Source of the DNA: Dactylorhiza incarnata
Taxonomy: Eukaryota; Streptophyta; Magnoliopsida; Asparagales; Orchidaceae
Length of the DNA: 64,000 bases
Reading direction: 5' to 3'
Assembly: GCA_033032865.1 (NCBI GenBank)
Contig: JAWHQI010000121.1
Coordinates: 1,922,001-1,986,000, forward strand
The translations under genes and the position numbers were made by a program. The notes beneath the pieces were generated by a model. That model worked only from the letters and a program-made list of their open reading frames with translations, made no database searches and had not been told where the DNA came from. The number at the start of each line of letters is the position of its first letter. The stretch's first letter is position 1. This document shows positions 32,229 through 45,354 of this stretch, piece by piece.

Positions 32229-33927
32229 TGATAGAGATTTTATATAGTTTTAAAAATAATTTTCAACTAACATCCCGATGTAGGCAAGTGTACCTACCGA
32301 AAATATAGTATATAAAGGATGTCGTATTTGCCCGATGCCTGTTGAGTAATCTTACTCACGTAAATTAATATTATTTTATCAGAAATAAAATAGAGTTTTG
32401 AAAATAATTAAAAGAAGAGAAACATTTGATCGAGAATCCTTCTTAAGTAAATTACTTCGTAAATCTAGAATTCATAAGAAATGGATTTAGACAAACTTGA
32501 CCGTGGAGGTTACCAAAATATGGTAGAGCCTCTCTCGAGAGAACTACCACCTTACATTAGGTTGATCGATTAAGACCCGTCGGCCCGTTGAAACCCATAA
32601 GCTTGCTTTATGCGGTGAACCCCACTATTGGATTTGACTCCAATCCGGAAGATTTGTGTCACCCTCTCTCGAGGAATGCATACAACTCTTTTTATCTTTG
32701 GGTGATCTCCTCGTTTGCATGGATCTCTCGATCACTAGCATACAGATCTTAGATCGAGAAACATAATCGCGACATATGAATTCGAAGCAATTAAATTCTA
32801 AGATAAATCCTAGTTTTCCAAAACTAAACTATGAAAAAGAGATTACAAAATAAAACTACTTAAGAATTCATCCGATCAAATGTAATTAAATTAGCTACTC
32901 ATGATTGAATAAAAAGAACATTTTATAACCATGAAAAGAGAAGTACGAGTGCGAGTAAAGTAAATCTAGGCTATGAATTGGAATTGCAAAGCATAAAATA
33001 AGTTTCATAAATAAAATTACACTAAAGAAATGCAGAAAAACTACTCTAAAATTGACCCAATCGAAGCAAGGACTGAATCCCTTGATAATGGCAGCAGCAG
33101 GGAATTTATAAGGAGAAAATTCAGAAGTCACGCCCCTAGGTCACGCCCGTGACCTAGGGCGTGTAAGGTTCGGAATGTGCATCTTGAAAGCCGGGGAACG
33201 TTGGGGGAAAAACTGCCAAAATCCACTAATTTGGAGTACACGCCCCCTAGTCACGCCCGTGACTATGCGCATGTAAGCCGAAACTGCCTGCGGCGGAAAA
33301 CTGCTTCATTGAATGTTCCCCGGGGTGAGACACGCCCGTGACCTGGAGGTCACGCCCGTGACCTAGGGCGTGTACAGAGAAAAACTTCCAAAATTACACT
33401 AGGAAGCATTCAGGAGAATATTGTAATTTTCCTCAGTACACGCCCGTGTTCACGCCCATGTCACGCCCGTGACATGAGGGCGTGTGTACTTGGGAAAATT
33501 CTCCAGATTTGTAGATAATCTTGTGCTCGTCCCTAAATGTGGTGGCACGTCCCGTAACTCTTCCTGGATTGAAAGTTATGTTCATTTGAAATTCTACAAC
33601 CAGCATAGTCTTATTCATTGTTTTTGGAGAGTACACGACCTTGGGTCACACCCATGACTTAATTAGAATAACATACCTCGCTAGAATGATTTACACCATA
33701 AAAATAACAAATAAGTTGACGCTTTCGTGCGGCCTCCAAAAGGTTTACCTTATGTTGAAGCTCAGTAACTTTTGCGGCCAACTGAGATATTATTATATTT
33801 TTTTGGAAAAACAAAATTAACAACCGTTATTTAATAGAAATGGGGCGGAGAAAGAGAATGATAAAAGTAATAAAATTTACGCTTTCAAAATATCAACAAA
33901 AATTCCTCGGCAACGGCGCCAAAAACT
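32229..33927 (-). repeat. Array unit 1, long type (1699 bp)
   Basis: Contains the extra ~215-bp segment between CACGCCC repeats. Its gag fragment (near 33640-33800) has lost the start (ATG to ATA) and the second knuckle Cys (to Tyr). Confidence 0.85.
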
Positions 33928-35654
33928 TGATAGAGATTTTATATAGTTTTAAAAATAATTCCAACTAACATCCCGATGTAGGCAAGTGTACCTATCGAAA
34001 ATATAGTATAGGAAGGATGTCGTATTTGCCCGATGCCTGTTGAGTAATCTTACTCACGTAAATTAATATTATTTTATCAGAAATAAAATAGAGTTTTGAA
34101 AATAATTAAAAGAAGAGAAACATTTGATCGAGAATCCTTCTTAAGTAAAATACTTCGTAAATCTAGAATTCATAAGAAATGAATTTAGACAAACTTGACC
34201 GTGGAGGTTCCCAAAATATGGTAGAGCCTCTCTCGAGAGAACTACCACCTAACCTTAGGTTGATCGATTAAGACCCATCGGCCAGTCGAAACCCATAATT
34301 TTGCTTTATGCGGTGAGCCCCACTATTGGATTTGACTCCAATCCGGAAGATTTGTGTTACCCTCTCTCGAGGAATGCATACAACTCTTTTTATCTTTGGG
34401 TGATCTCTTCGTTTGCATGGATCTCTCGATCACTAGCATACGGATCTTAGATCGAGAAACATATTCGCGACATATGAATTCGAAGCAATTAAATTTAAAG
34501 ATAAATCCTAGTTTTCCAAAACTAAAATATGAAAAAGAGATTACAAAATAAAACTACTTAAGAATAAATTCGATCAAATGTAATAAAATTAGCTACTCAT
34601 GATTGAAGAAAAGAACATTTTATAACCATGAAAAGAGAAGTACAAGTGTGAGTAAAGTAAATCTAAGCTATGAATTGGAATTGCAAAGCATAAAATAAAT
34701 TTCATAAATAGAATTACACTAATGAAATGCAGAAAAACTACTCTAAAATTGACCCAATCGAAGCAAGGACTGGATCCCTTGATAATGGCAGCAGCAGGGA
34801 ATTTATAAGGAGAAAATTCAGAAGTCACGCCCCTAGGTCACGCCCGTGACCTAGGGCGTGTAAGGTGCGGAACGTGCGTCTTTAAATCCCGGGAACGTTG
34901 GGGGAAAACCCGCCAAAATCCATCAATTTTGAGTACACGCCCCCTGGTCACTCCCGTGACTATGGGCGTGTAAGCTGAAACTGCCTGCGGCGTAAAAATG
35001 CTTCATTGAATGTTCCCCGGGGTGAGACACGCCCGTGACCTGGAGGTCACGCCTCTAGGTCACGCACGTGACCTAGGGCGTGTACCGAGAAAAACTTCCA
35101 AATTTACACTGGGAAGCATTCAGGAGAAAATTGTAATTTTTCTCAGTACACGCCCGTGTTCACGCCCATGTCACGCCCGTGACATGAGGGCGTGTACTTG
35201 GGAAAATTCTCCAGATTCGTAGATAATCTCGTGCTCACCCCGAAATGCGGTGGCACGTCCCGTAACTCCTCCTGGATTGAAAGTTATGATCATTTGAAAT
35301 TCTGCAACCAGCACAGTCTTATTCATTGTTTTTGGAGAGTACACGACCTTGGCTCACACCCATGACTTGATTAGAATAACATTCCTCGCTCGAATGATTT
35401 GCACCACAAAAATAATAAATAAGTTGGCGCTTTCGTGCGGCCTCCAAAAGGTTTACCTATGTTGAAGCTCGGCAACTTTTGCGGCCAACTGAGATATCAT
35501 TATATTTTTTTGGAAAAAAAATTAACAACCATTACTTAATAGAAAGGAATTAAAAAAAAAAAGAGAAATGGGAGCGGAGAAAGAGAATGATAAAAAAAAA
35601 AATTTACGCATTCAAAATATCAACAAAAATTCTGCGGCAACAGCGCCAAAAACT
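33928..35654 (-). repeat. Array unit 2, long type (1727 bp)
   Basis: The extra segment lies at about 34863-35053, flanked by two near-identical CCTAGGTCACG(C)CCGTGACCTAGG blocks. The gag fragment carries a 1-base deletion near 35458. Confidence 0.85.
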
Positions 35655-37366
35655 TGATAGAGATTTTATATAGTTTTAAAAATAATTCCAACTAACATCC
35701 CGATGTAGGCAAGTGTACCTATCAAAAATATAGTATAGGAAGGATGTCGTATTTGCCCGATGTCTGTTGAGTAATCTTACTCATGTAAATTAATATTATT
35801 TTATCGGAAATAAAATAGAGTTTTGAAAATAATTAAAAGAAGAGAAACATTTGATCGAGAATCCTTTTCAAGTAAAATACTTCGTAAATCTAGAATTCAT
35901 AAGAAATGGATTTAGACAAACTTGACCGTGGAGGTTCCCAAAATATGGTAGAGCCTTTCTCGAGAGAACTACCACCTAACCTTAGGTTGATCGATTAAGA
36001 CCCGTCGGCCAGTCGAAACCCATAAGCTTGCTTTATGCGGTGAGCCCCACTATTGGATTTGACTCCAATCCGGAAGATTTGTGTCACCCTCTCTCGAGGA
36101 ATGCATACAACTCTTTTTATCTTTGGGTGATCTCCTCGTTTGCATGGATCTCTCGATCACTAGCATACGGATCTTAGATCGAGAAACATATTCACGACAT
36201 ATGAATTCAAAGCAATTAAATTCAAAGATAAATCCTAGTTTTCCAAAACTAAACTATGAAAAAGAAACTACAAAATAAAACTACTTAAGAATTCATCCGA
36301 TCAAATGTAATTAAATTAGCTACTCATGATTGAAGAAAAGAACATTTTATAACCATAAAAAGAGAAGTACAAGTGCGAGTAAAGTAAATCTAAGCTATGA
36401 ATTTGAATTGCAAAGCATAAAATAAATTTCATAAATAAAATTACACTAATGAAATGCAGAAAAACTACTCAAAAATTGACCCAATCGAAGCAAGGACTGG
36501 ATCCCTTGATAATGGCAGCAACATGGAATTTATAAGGAGAAAATTCAGAAGTCACGCCCGTGACCTAGGGCGTGTAAGGTGCGGAATGTGCGTCTTGAAA
36601 GCCCGGGAACGTTGGGGAAAAACCGCCAAAATCGATCAATTTGGAGTACACGCCCCCCTGGTCACGCCCGTGACTATGGGCGTGTAAGCTGAATCTGCCT
36701 GCGGCGGAAAACTGCTTAATTGAATATTCCCCGGGGTGAGACACGCCCGTGACCTGGATGTCACGCCCCTAAGTCACGCCCGTGACCTAGGGCGTGTATA
36801 GAGAAAAACTTCTAAAATTACGCTGGGAAGCATTCGGGAGAAAATTGTAATTTTCCTCAGTACACGCCCGTGTTCACGCCTATGTCACGCCCGTGACATG
36901 AGGGCGTGTACTTGGGTAGATTATCCAGATTTGTAGATAATCTTGTGCTCGTCCCGTAATGTGGTGGCACGTCCCGTAATTCTTCCTGGATTGAAAGTTA
37001 TGATTATTTGAAATTCTGCAAACAGCATAGTCTTATTCATTGTTTTTGGAGAGTACACAACCTTGGGTCACACCCATGACTTAATTAGAATAACATTCCT
37101 CGCTAGAATGATTAGCACCACAAAAATAACAAATAAGTTGGCGCTTTCGTGCGGCTTCCAAAAGGTTTACCTTATGTTGAAGCTCGACAACTTTTGCGGC
37201 CAACTGAGATATCATTATATTTTTTGGAAAAAGAAAATTAACCGTTACTTAATAGAAATGAATTAAAAAAAAAAGAAATGGGGGCGGAGAAAAAGAATGC
37301 TAAAAGTAATAAAATTTAAACTTTCAAAATATCAACAAAAATTCCCCGGCAACGACGCCAAAAACA
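35655..37366 (-). repeat. Array unit 3, long type (1712 bp)
   Basis: Long type with the extra segment. The gag fragment keeps an intact knuckle but has a CAA-to-TAA stop directly after CYSN. Confidence 0.85.
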
Positions 37367-38878
37367 TGATAGAGATTTTATATAGTTTAAAAAATAATTC
37401 CAACTAACATCCCGATGTAGGCAAGTGTACCTATCGAAAATATAGTATATGAAGGATGTCGTATTTGCCCGAGGCCTGTTGAGTAATCTTACTCACGTAA
37501 ATTAATATTATTTTATCGGAAATAAAATATAGTTTTGAAAATAATTAAAAGAAAAGAAACATTTGATCGAGAATCCTTCTTAAGTAAAATACTTCGTAAA
37601 TCTAGAATTCATAAGAAATGGATTTAGACAAACTTTACCATGGAGGTTCCCAAAATATGGTAGAGCCTCTCTCGAGAGAACTACCACCTAACCTTAGGTT
37701 AATCGATTAAGACCCCTCGGCCAGTCGAAACCCCTAAGCTTGCTTTATGCGGTGAGCCCCACTATTGGATTTGACTCCAATCCGGAAGATTTGTGTCACC
37801 CTCTCTCGAGGAATGCATACAACTTTTTTTATCTTTGGGTGATCTCCTCGTTTGCATGGATCTCTCAATCACTAGCATACAGATCTTATATCGAGAAACA
37901 TATTTGCGACATATGAATTCAAAGCAATTAAATTTAAAGATAAATCATAGTTTTCCAAAACTAAACTATGAAAAAGAGATTACAAAATAAAACTACTTAA
38001 GAATTCATCCGATCAAATGTAATAAGATTAGCTACTCCTGATTGAAGAAAAAGAAAATTTTATAACTATGAAAAGAGAAGTACAAGTGTGAGTAAAGTAA
38101 ATCTAAGCTATGAATTGGAATTGCAAAGCATAAAATAAATTTCATAAATAAAATTACACTAATGAAATGCAGAAAAACTACTCTAAAATTGACCCAATCG
38201 AAGCAAGGACTGGATCCCTTGACAATGGCAGCAGCTGGGAATTTATAAGGAGAAAATTCAGAAGTCACGCCCCTAGGTCATGCCCGTGACCTAGGGCGTG
38301 TACAGAGAAAAACTTCCAAAATTACACTGAGAAGCATTCGGGAGAAAATTGTAATTTTCCTCAGGACACGCCCGTGTTCACGCACATGTCACACCCATGA
38401 CATTAGGGCGTGTACTTGGTAAAATTCTCCAGATTTGTTTATAATCTTGTGCTCATCCCGAAATGTGGTGGCACGTCCCGTAACTCTTCCTGGATTGAAA
38501 GTTATGATCATTTGAAATTCTGCAACCAGCATAGTCTTATTCATTGTTTTTGGAGAGTACACGACCTTAGGTCACACCCATGACTTGATTAGAATAACAT
38601 TGCTTGCTAGAATGATTTGCACCACAAAAATAACAAATAAGTTGGCGCTTTCGTGCGGCCTCCAAAAGGTTTACCTTATGTTGAAGCTCGGCAACTTTTG
38701 CGGCAAACTGAGATATCATTATATTTTTTTGGAAAAAGAAAATTAACAACTGATACTTAATAGAAAGGAATTTAAAAAAAAAAAGAGAAATGAGGAAGGA
38801 GAAAGAGAATGATAAAAGTAATAAAATTTACGCTTTCAAAATATCAACAAAAATTCCTCCGCAACGGCGCCAAAAACT
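37367..38878 (-). repeat. Array unit 4, short type (1512 bp)
   Basis: Short type. Carries the CCCGAGGCCTG variant near the LTR edge that marks one subfamily. Confidence 0.85.
38567..38749 (-). CDS. Mini-gag ORF (unit 4)
   Basis: 60 codons with the intact CX2CX3HX4C knuckle (CYFCGANHSSKQC). The frame ends earlier than in unit 0 (QVMGVT then stop). Evidence as for unit 0; translation is unproven. Confidence 0.4.
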   Translation of the reverse strand: MLIFFFQKNIMISQFAAKVAELQHKVNLLEAARKRQLICYFCGANHSSKQCYSNQVMGVT

Positions 38879-40611
38879 TGATAGATATTTTATATAGTTT
38901 TAAAAATAATTTCAACTAACATCCAGATGTAGGCAAGTGTACCTATCGAAAATATAGTATAGGAAGGATGTCGTATTTGCCCGATGCCTGTTGAGTAATC
39001 TTACTCACGTAAATTAATATTATTTTATCGGAAATAAAATAGAGTTTTGAAAATAATTAAAAGAAAAAAAACATTTGATCGAGAATCTTTCTTAAGTAAA
39101 ATACTTCGTAAATCTAGAATTCATAAGAAATGGATTTAAACAAACCTGACCGTGGAGGTTCCCAAAATATGGTAGAGCCTCTCTCGAGAGAACTACCACC
39201 TAACCTTAGGTTGATCGATTAAGACCCGTCGGCCAGTCGAAACTCATAAGCTTGCTTTATTCAGTGAGCTCCACTATTGGATTTGACTCCAATCCGGAAG
39301 ATTTATGTCACCCTCTCTCGAGAAATGCATACAACTCTTTTTATCTTTGGGTGATCTCCTCGTTTGCATGGATCTCTCGATCACTAGCATATGAATCTTA
39401 GATCAAAAAACATATTCGCGACATATGAATTCGAAGCAATTAAATTCAAAGATAAATCCTAGTTTTCCAAAACTAAACTATGAAAAAAAGATTACAAAAT
39501 AAAACTACTGAAGAATTCATCCGATCAAATGTAATTAAATTAGCTACTCATGATTGAAGAAAAAGAACATTTTATAACCATGAAAAGAGAAGTACAAGTG
39601 CGAGTAAAGTAAATCTAAGCTATGAATTGGAATTGCAAAGCATAAAATAAATTTCATAAATAAATTACACTAATAAAATTCAGAAAAACTACTAAAAAAT
39701 AGACTCAATCGAAGCAAGGACTGGATCCCTTGATAATGGCAGCAACAGGGAATTTATTAGGAGAAAATTCAGAAGTCACGCCCCTAGGTCACACCCGTGA
39801 CCTATGGCATGTAAGGTGCGGAATGTGCGTCTTGAAAGCCCGGGAACGTTGGGGAAAAACCGCCAAAATCCATCAATTTGGAGTACACGCCCCCTGGTCA
39901 CGCCCGTGACTATGGGCGTGTAAGCTGAAACTACCCGGCGGAAAACTGATTCATTGAATGTTCCCCGTGGTAAGACACGCCCGTGACCTGGAGGTCACGC
40001 CCCTAGGTCACGCCCATGACCTAGGGCGTGTACAGAGAAAAACTTCTAAAATTACGCTGGGAAGAATTCGGGAGAAAATTGTAATTTTCCTCAGTACACG
40101 ACCGTGTTCACGCCTATGTCACGCCCGTGACATGAGGGCGTGTACCTGTGAAAATTCTCTAGACTTGTAGATAATCTTGTGCTCGTCCCGAAATGTGGTC
40201 GCACGTCCCGTAATTCTTCCTGGATTGAAAGTTATGATTAGTTGAAATTCTGCAACCAGCATAGTCTTATTCATTGTTTTTGGAGAGTACACGACCTTAG
40301 GTCACACCCATGACATGATTAGAATAACATTTCTCGCTAGAATGATTTGCACCACAAAAATAACAAATAAGTTGGCGATTTCATGCGGCTTCCAAAAGGT
40401 TTACCTTATGTTGAAGCTCGGCAACTTTTGCGGCCAACTGAGATATCATTATATTTTTTTGGAAAAAGAAAATTAACAACCGTTACTTAATAGAAAGGAA
40501 TTAAAAAAAAACCAAAAGAGAAATGGGGGCGGAGAAAGAGAATGATACAAGTAATAAAATTTACGCTTTCAAAATATCAACAAAAATTCCCCGGCAACGG
40601 CGCCAAAAACT
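38879..40611 (-). repeat. Array unit 5, long type (1733 bp)
   Basis: Long type, CCCGATGCCTG variant. The gag fragment has a CGA-to-TGA stop before the knuckle. Confidence 0.85.
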
Positions 40612-42120
40612 TGATAGAGATTTTATATAGTTTTATAAATAATTCCAACTAACATCCCGATGTAGGCAAGTGTACCTATCGAAAATATAGTATAGGAAGG
40701 ATGTCGTATTTGCCCGAGGCCTGTTGAGTAATCTTTCTCACGTAAATTAATATTATTTTATCGGAAATAAAATAGAGTTTTGAAAATAATTAAAAGAAGA
40801 GAAACATTTGATCGAGAATCCTTCTTAAGTAAAAAACTTCGTAAATCTAGAATTCATAAGAAATGGATTTAGACAAACTTGACCGTGGAGGTTCCCAAAA
40901 TATGGTAGAGTCTCTCTCGAGAGAAGTACCACCTAACCTTAGGTTGATCGATTAAGTCCCCTCGGCCAGTCGAAACCCCTAAGCTTGCTTTATGCGGTGA
41001 GCCCCACTATTAGATTTGACTCCAATCCGGATGATTTGTGTCACCCTCTCTCGAGGAATGCATACAACTCTTTTTATCTTTGGGTGATCTCCTCGTTTGT
41101 ATGGATCTCTCGATCACTAGCATACGGATCTTAGATCGAGAAACATATTCGCGACATATGAATTCGAAGCAATTAAATTCAAAGATAAATCCTAGTTTTC
41201 CAAAACTAAACTATGAAAAAGAGATTACAAAATAAAACTACTTACGAATACATCCGATCAAATGTAATAAAATTAGCTACTCGTGATTGAAGAAAAAAAA
41301 CATTTTATAACTATGAAAAGAGAAGTACAAGTGCGAGTAAAGTAAATCTAAGCTATGAATTGGAATTGTAAAGCATAAAATAAATTTCATAAATAAATTT
41401 ACACTAATTAAATGCACAAAAACTACTTTAAAATTGACCCAATCGAAGCAAGTACTGGATCTCTTGACAATAGCAGCAGCTGGGAATTTATAAGGATAAA
41501 ATTCAGAAGTCACGCCCCTAGGTCACTCCCGTGACCTAGGGCGTGTATAGAGAAAAACTTCCAAAATTACACTGGGAAGCATTCGGGAGAAAATTGTAAT
41601 TTTCCTCAATACACGCACGTGTTCATGCCCATGTCACGCCCATGACATTAGGGCTTGTACTTGGGTAAATTCTCCAGATTTGTCGATAATCTCGTGCTCG
41701 TCCCGAAATGTTGTGGCACGTCCCGTAACTCTTCCTGGATTGAAAGTTATGATCATTTAAAATTCTGCAACCAGCATAGACTAATTCATTGTTTTTGGAG
41801 AGTACACGACCTTGGGTCACACCCATGACTTGATTAGAATAACATTCATCGCTAGAATGATTTGCACCACAAAAATAACAAATAAGTTGGCGCTTTCGTG
41901 CGGCCTCCAAAAGGTTTACCTTATGTTGAAGCTCACCAACTTTTGCGGCCAACTGAGATATCATTATATTTTTTGGAAAAAGAAAATTAACAACCGCTAC
42001 TTAATAAAACGAAATTTAAAAAAAAAGAGAAATGGGGGCGGAGAAAGAGATTGATAAAAGTAATAAAATTTACGCTTTCAAAATATCAACAAAAATTTCT
42101 CGGTAACGGCGCTAAAAACT
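40612..42120 (-). repeat. Array unit 6, short type (1509 bp)
   Basis: Short type, GAGGCCTG variant. The primer site just before the landmark at 40612 is a perfect match to the tRNA-Asp type. Confidence 0.85.
41623..41964 (-). CDS. Extended mini-gag ORF (unit 6)
   Basis: 113 codons, the longest copy. The usual stop after LSKNNE reads TTA here, so the frame continues through YAGCRILNDHNFQSRKSYGT and into the CACGCCC region of the next unit. The knuckle CYFCGANHSSDEC is intact. The extension shows where the original gag frame may have run. Confidence 0.4.
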   Translation of the reverse strand: MISQLAAKVGELQHKVNLLEAARKRQLICYFCGANHSSDECYSNQVMGVTQGRVLSKNNELVYAGCRILNDHNFQSRKSYGTCHNISGRARDYRQIWRIYPSTSPNVMGVTWA

Positions 42121-43841
42121 TGATAGAGATTTTATATAGTTTTAAAAATAATTCCAACTAACATCCCGATGTAGGCAATTGTAACTATCGAAAATATAGT
42201 ATAGGAAGGATGTCGTATTTGCCCGATGCCTGTTGAGTAATCTAACTCACGTAAATTAATATTATTTTATCGGAAATAAAATAGAGTTTTGAAAATAATT
42301 AAAAGAAAAGAAACATTTGATCGAGAATCCTTCTTTAGTAAAATACTTCGTAAATCTAGAATTCATAAGAAATGGATTTAGACAAACTTGACCGTGGAGG
42401 TTCCCAAAATATGGTAGAGCCTCTCTCGAGAGAACTACCACCTAACCTTAGGTTGATCAATTAAGACCCGTCGGCCAGTCGAAACCCATAAGCTTGCTTT
42501 ATGCGGTGAGCCCCACTATTGGATTGGACTTTAATCCGGAAGATTTGTGTCACCCTCTCTCGAGGAATGCATACAACTTTTTTTATCTTTGGGTGATCTC
42601 CTCGTTTGCGTGGATCTCTCGATCACTAGCATACAGATCTTAGATCGAGAAACATATTCGCGACATATGAATTCGAAGCAATTAAATTCAAAGATAAATC
42701 CTAGTTTTCCAAAACTAAACTATGAAAAAGAGATTACAAAATAAAACTACTTAAGAATTCATCCGATCAAATGTAATAAAATTAGCTACTCATGATTGAA
42801 GAAAAAGAACATTTTATAGCCATGAAAAGAGAAGTACAAGTGCGAGTAAAGTAAATCTAAGCTATGATTTGAAATTGCAAAGCATAAAATAAATTTCATA
42901 AATAAAATTACACTAATGAAATGTAGAAAAACTACTCTAAAATTGACCCAATGAAAGCAAGGACTAGATCCCTTGATAATTGCAGCAGCAAGGAATTTAT
43001 AAGGAGAAAATTCAGAAGACATGCCCCTAGGTCACGCCCGTGACCTAGGGCGTGTAAGGTGCAGAACGTGCGTCTTGAAAGCCCGGGAACGTTGGGGGAA
43101 AACAGCCAAAATCCATCAATTTGGAGTACACGCCCCCTGGTCACGCCCGTGACTATGAGCGTGTAAGCTGAAACTGCCTGCGGCGGAAAACTGCTTCATT
43201 GAATGTTACCCGAGGTGAGACACGCCCGTGACCTGGAGGTCACGCCCGTGACCTAGGGCGTGTACAGAGAAAAACTTCCAAAATTACACTGGGAAGCATT
43301 CGAGAAAAAATTGTAATTTTCCTCAGTACACGCCCGTGTTCACGCCCATGTCACGCCCATGACATTAGGGCGTGTACTTTGGAAAATTCTCCAAATTTGC
43401 AGATAATCTTGTGCTCGTCCCGAAATATGGTGGCACGTACCGTAACTCTTCCTGGATTGAAAGTTATGATCATTTGAAATTCTGCAACCAGCATAGTCTT
43501 ATTCATTATTTTTGGAGAGTACACGACCTTGGGTCACACCCATGACTTGATTAGAATAACATTCTTCGCTAGAATGATTTGAACCACAAAAATAACAAAT
43601 AAGTTGGCGCTTTCGTGCGGCCTCCAAAAGGTTTACCTTATGTTGAAGCTCAACAACTTTTGCGGCCAACTGAGATATCATTATATTTTTTGGAAAAAGA
43701 AAATTAACAACCGTTACTTAATAGAAAGGAATTAAAAAAAACAAAAAAAGAAATGAGGGCGGAGAAAGAGAATGATAAAAGTAACAAAATTTACGCTTTC
43801 AAAATATCAACAAAAATTCCCCGGCAACGGCGCCAAAAACT
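42121..43841 (-). repeat. Array unit 7, long type (1721 bp)
   Basis: Long type, GATGCCTG variant. Confidence 0.85.
43499..43681 (-). CDS. Mini-gag ORF (unit 7)
   Basis: 60 codons, starts directly at MISQLAAKVVELQ. The knuckle CYFCGSNHSSEEC is intact and it ends LSKNNE. Confidence 0.4.
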   Translation of the reverse strand: MISQLAAKVVELQHKVNLLEAARKRQLICYFCGSNHSSEECYSNQVMGVTQGRVLSKNNE

Positions 43842-45354
43842 TGATAGAGATTTTATATAGTTTTAAAAATAATTCCAACTAACATCCCGATGTAGGCAAG
43901 TGTACCTATCGAAAATATAGTATAGGAAGGATGTCGTATTTGCCCGAGGCCTGTTGAGTAATCTTACTCACGTAAATAATATTATTTTATCGGAAATAAA
44001 ATAGAGTTTTGAAAATAATTAAAGGAAGAGAAACATTTGATCGAGAATCCTTCTTAATTAAAATACTTCGTAAATCTTGAATTCATAAGAAATGGATTTA
44101 GACAAACTTGACCGTGAAGGTTCCCAAAATATGGTAGAGTCTCTCTCGAGAGAACTACCACCTAACCTTAGGTTGATCGATTAAGACCCCTCGGCGAAAC
44201 CCTTAAGCTTGCTTTATGCGGTGAGCCCCACCATTCGATTTGACTCCAATCCGGAAGATTTGTGTCACCTTCTCTCGAGGAATGCATACAACTCGTTTTA
44301 TCTTTGGGTGATCTCCTCGTTTGCATGGATCTCTCGATCTCTAGCATACAGATCTTAGATCGAGAAACATATTCGCGACATATGAATTCGAAGCAATTAA
44401 ATTCAAAGATAAATCCTAGTTTTCCAAAACTAAACTATGAAAAAGAGATTACAAAATAAAACTACTTAAGAATTCATCCGACCAAATGCAATAAAATTAG
44501 CTACTCGTGATTGAAGAAGAAGAACATTTTATAACTATGAAAAGAGAAGTACAAGTGCGAGTAAAGTTAATCTAAGTTATGAATTGGAATTGCAAAGCAT
44601 AAAATAAATTTCATAAATAAAATTACAATAATGAAATGAAGAAAAACTACTCTAAAATTAACCAAATCGAAGCAAGGACTGGATCTCTTGAAAATGGCAG
44701 CAGCTGAGAATTAATAAGGAGAAAATTCAGAAGTCACGCCCATAGGTCACGCCTGTGACCTAGGGCGTGTACAGAGAAAACTTCCAAAATTACAATGGGA
44801 AGCATTCAGGAGAAAATTGTAATTTTCCTCAATACATGCCCGTGTTCACGCTCATGTCACGCCCGTGACATGAGGGCGTGTACGTGGGAAAATTCTCCAG
44901 ATTTGTAGAAAATCTTGTGCTCGTCCCCCGAAATGTGGTGGCACGTCCCGTAACTCTTCCTGGATTGAAAGTTATGATCATTTGAAATTCTGCAACCAGC
45001 ATAGTCTTATTCCTTGTTTTTAGAGAGTACACGACCTTGGGTCACACCCATGACTTGATTAGAATAACATTTCTCGCTAGAATGATTTACACCACAAAAA
45101 TAACAATTAAGTTGGCGCTTTCGTTCGGCTTTCAAAAGGTTTACCTTATGTTGAAGATCGGCAGCTTTTGCGGCCAACTGAGATATCATTATATTTTTTT
45201 GGAAAAAGAAAATTAACAACCGTTACTTAATAGAAAGGAATTAAAAAAAAAAAACAAAAAAAGAAATGGGGGCTGAGAAAGAGAATGATAAAAGTAATAA
45301 AATTTACGCTTTCAAAATATAAACAAAAATTCCCCGGCAACGGCGCCAAAAACT
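43842..45354 (-). repeat. Array unit 8, short type (1513 bp)
   Basis: Short type, GAGGCCTG variant. Shares with unit 9 the variant GATCTCTAGCATAC and the wording CCACCATTCGATTTG. Confidence 0.85.
45007..45219 (-). CDS. Mini-gag ORF (unit 8)
   Basis: 70 codons. The knuckle CYFCGVNHSSEKC is intact and it ends LSKNKE. Evidence as for unit 0. Confidence 0.4.
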   Translation of the reverse strand: MLIFFFQKNIMISQLAAKAADLQHKVNLLKAERKRQLNCYFCGVNHSSEKCYSNQVMGVTQGRVLSKNKE

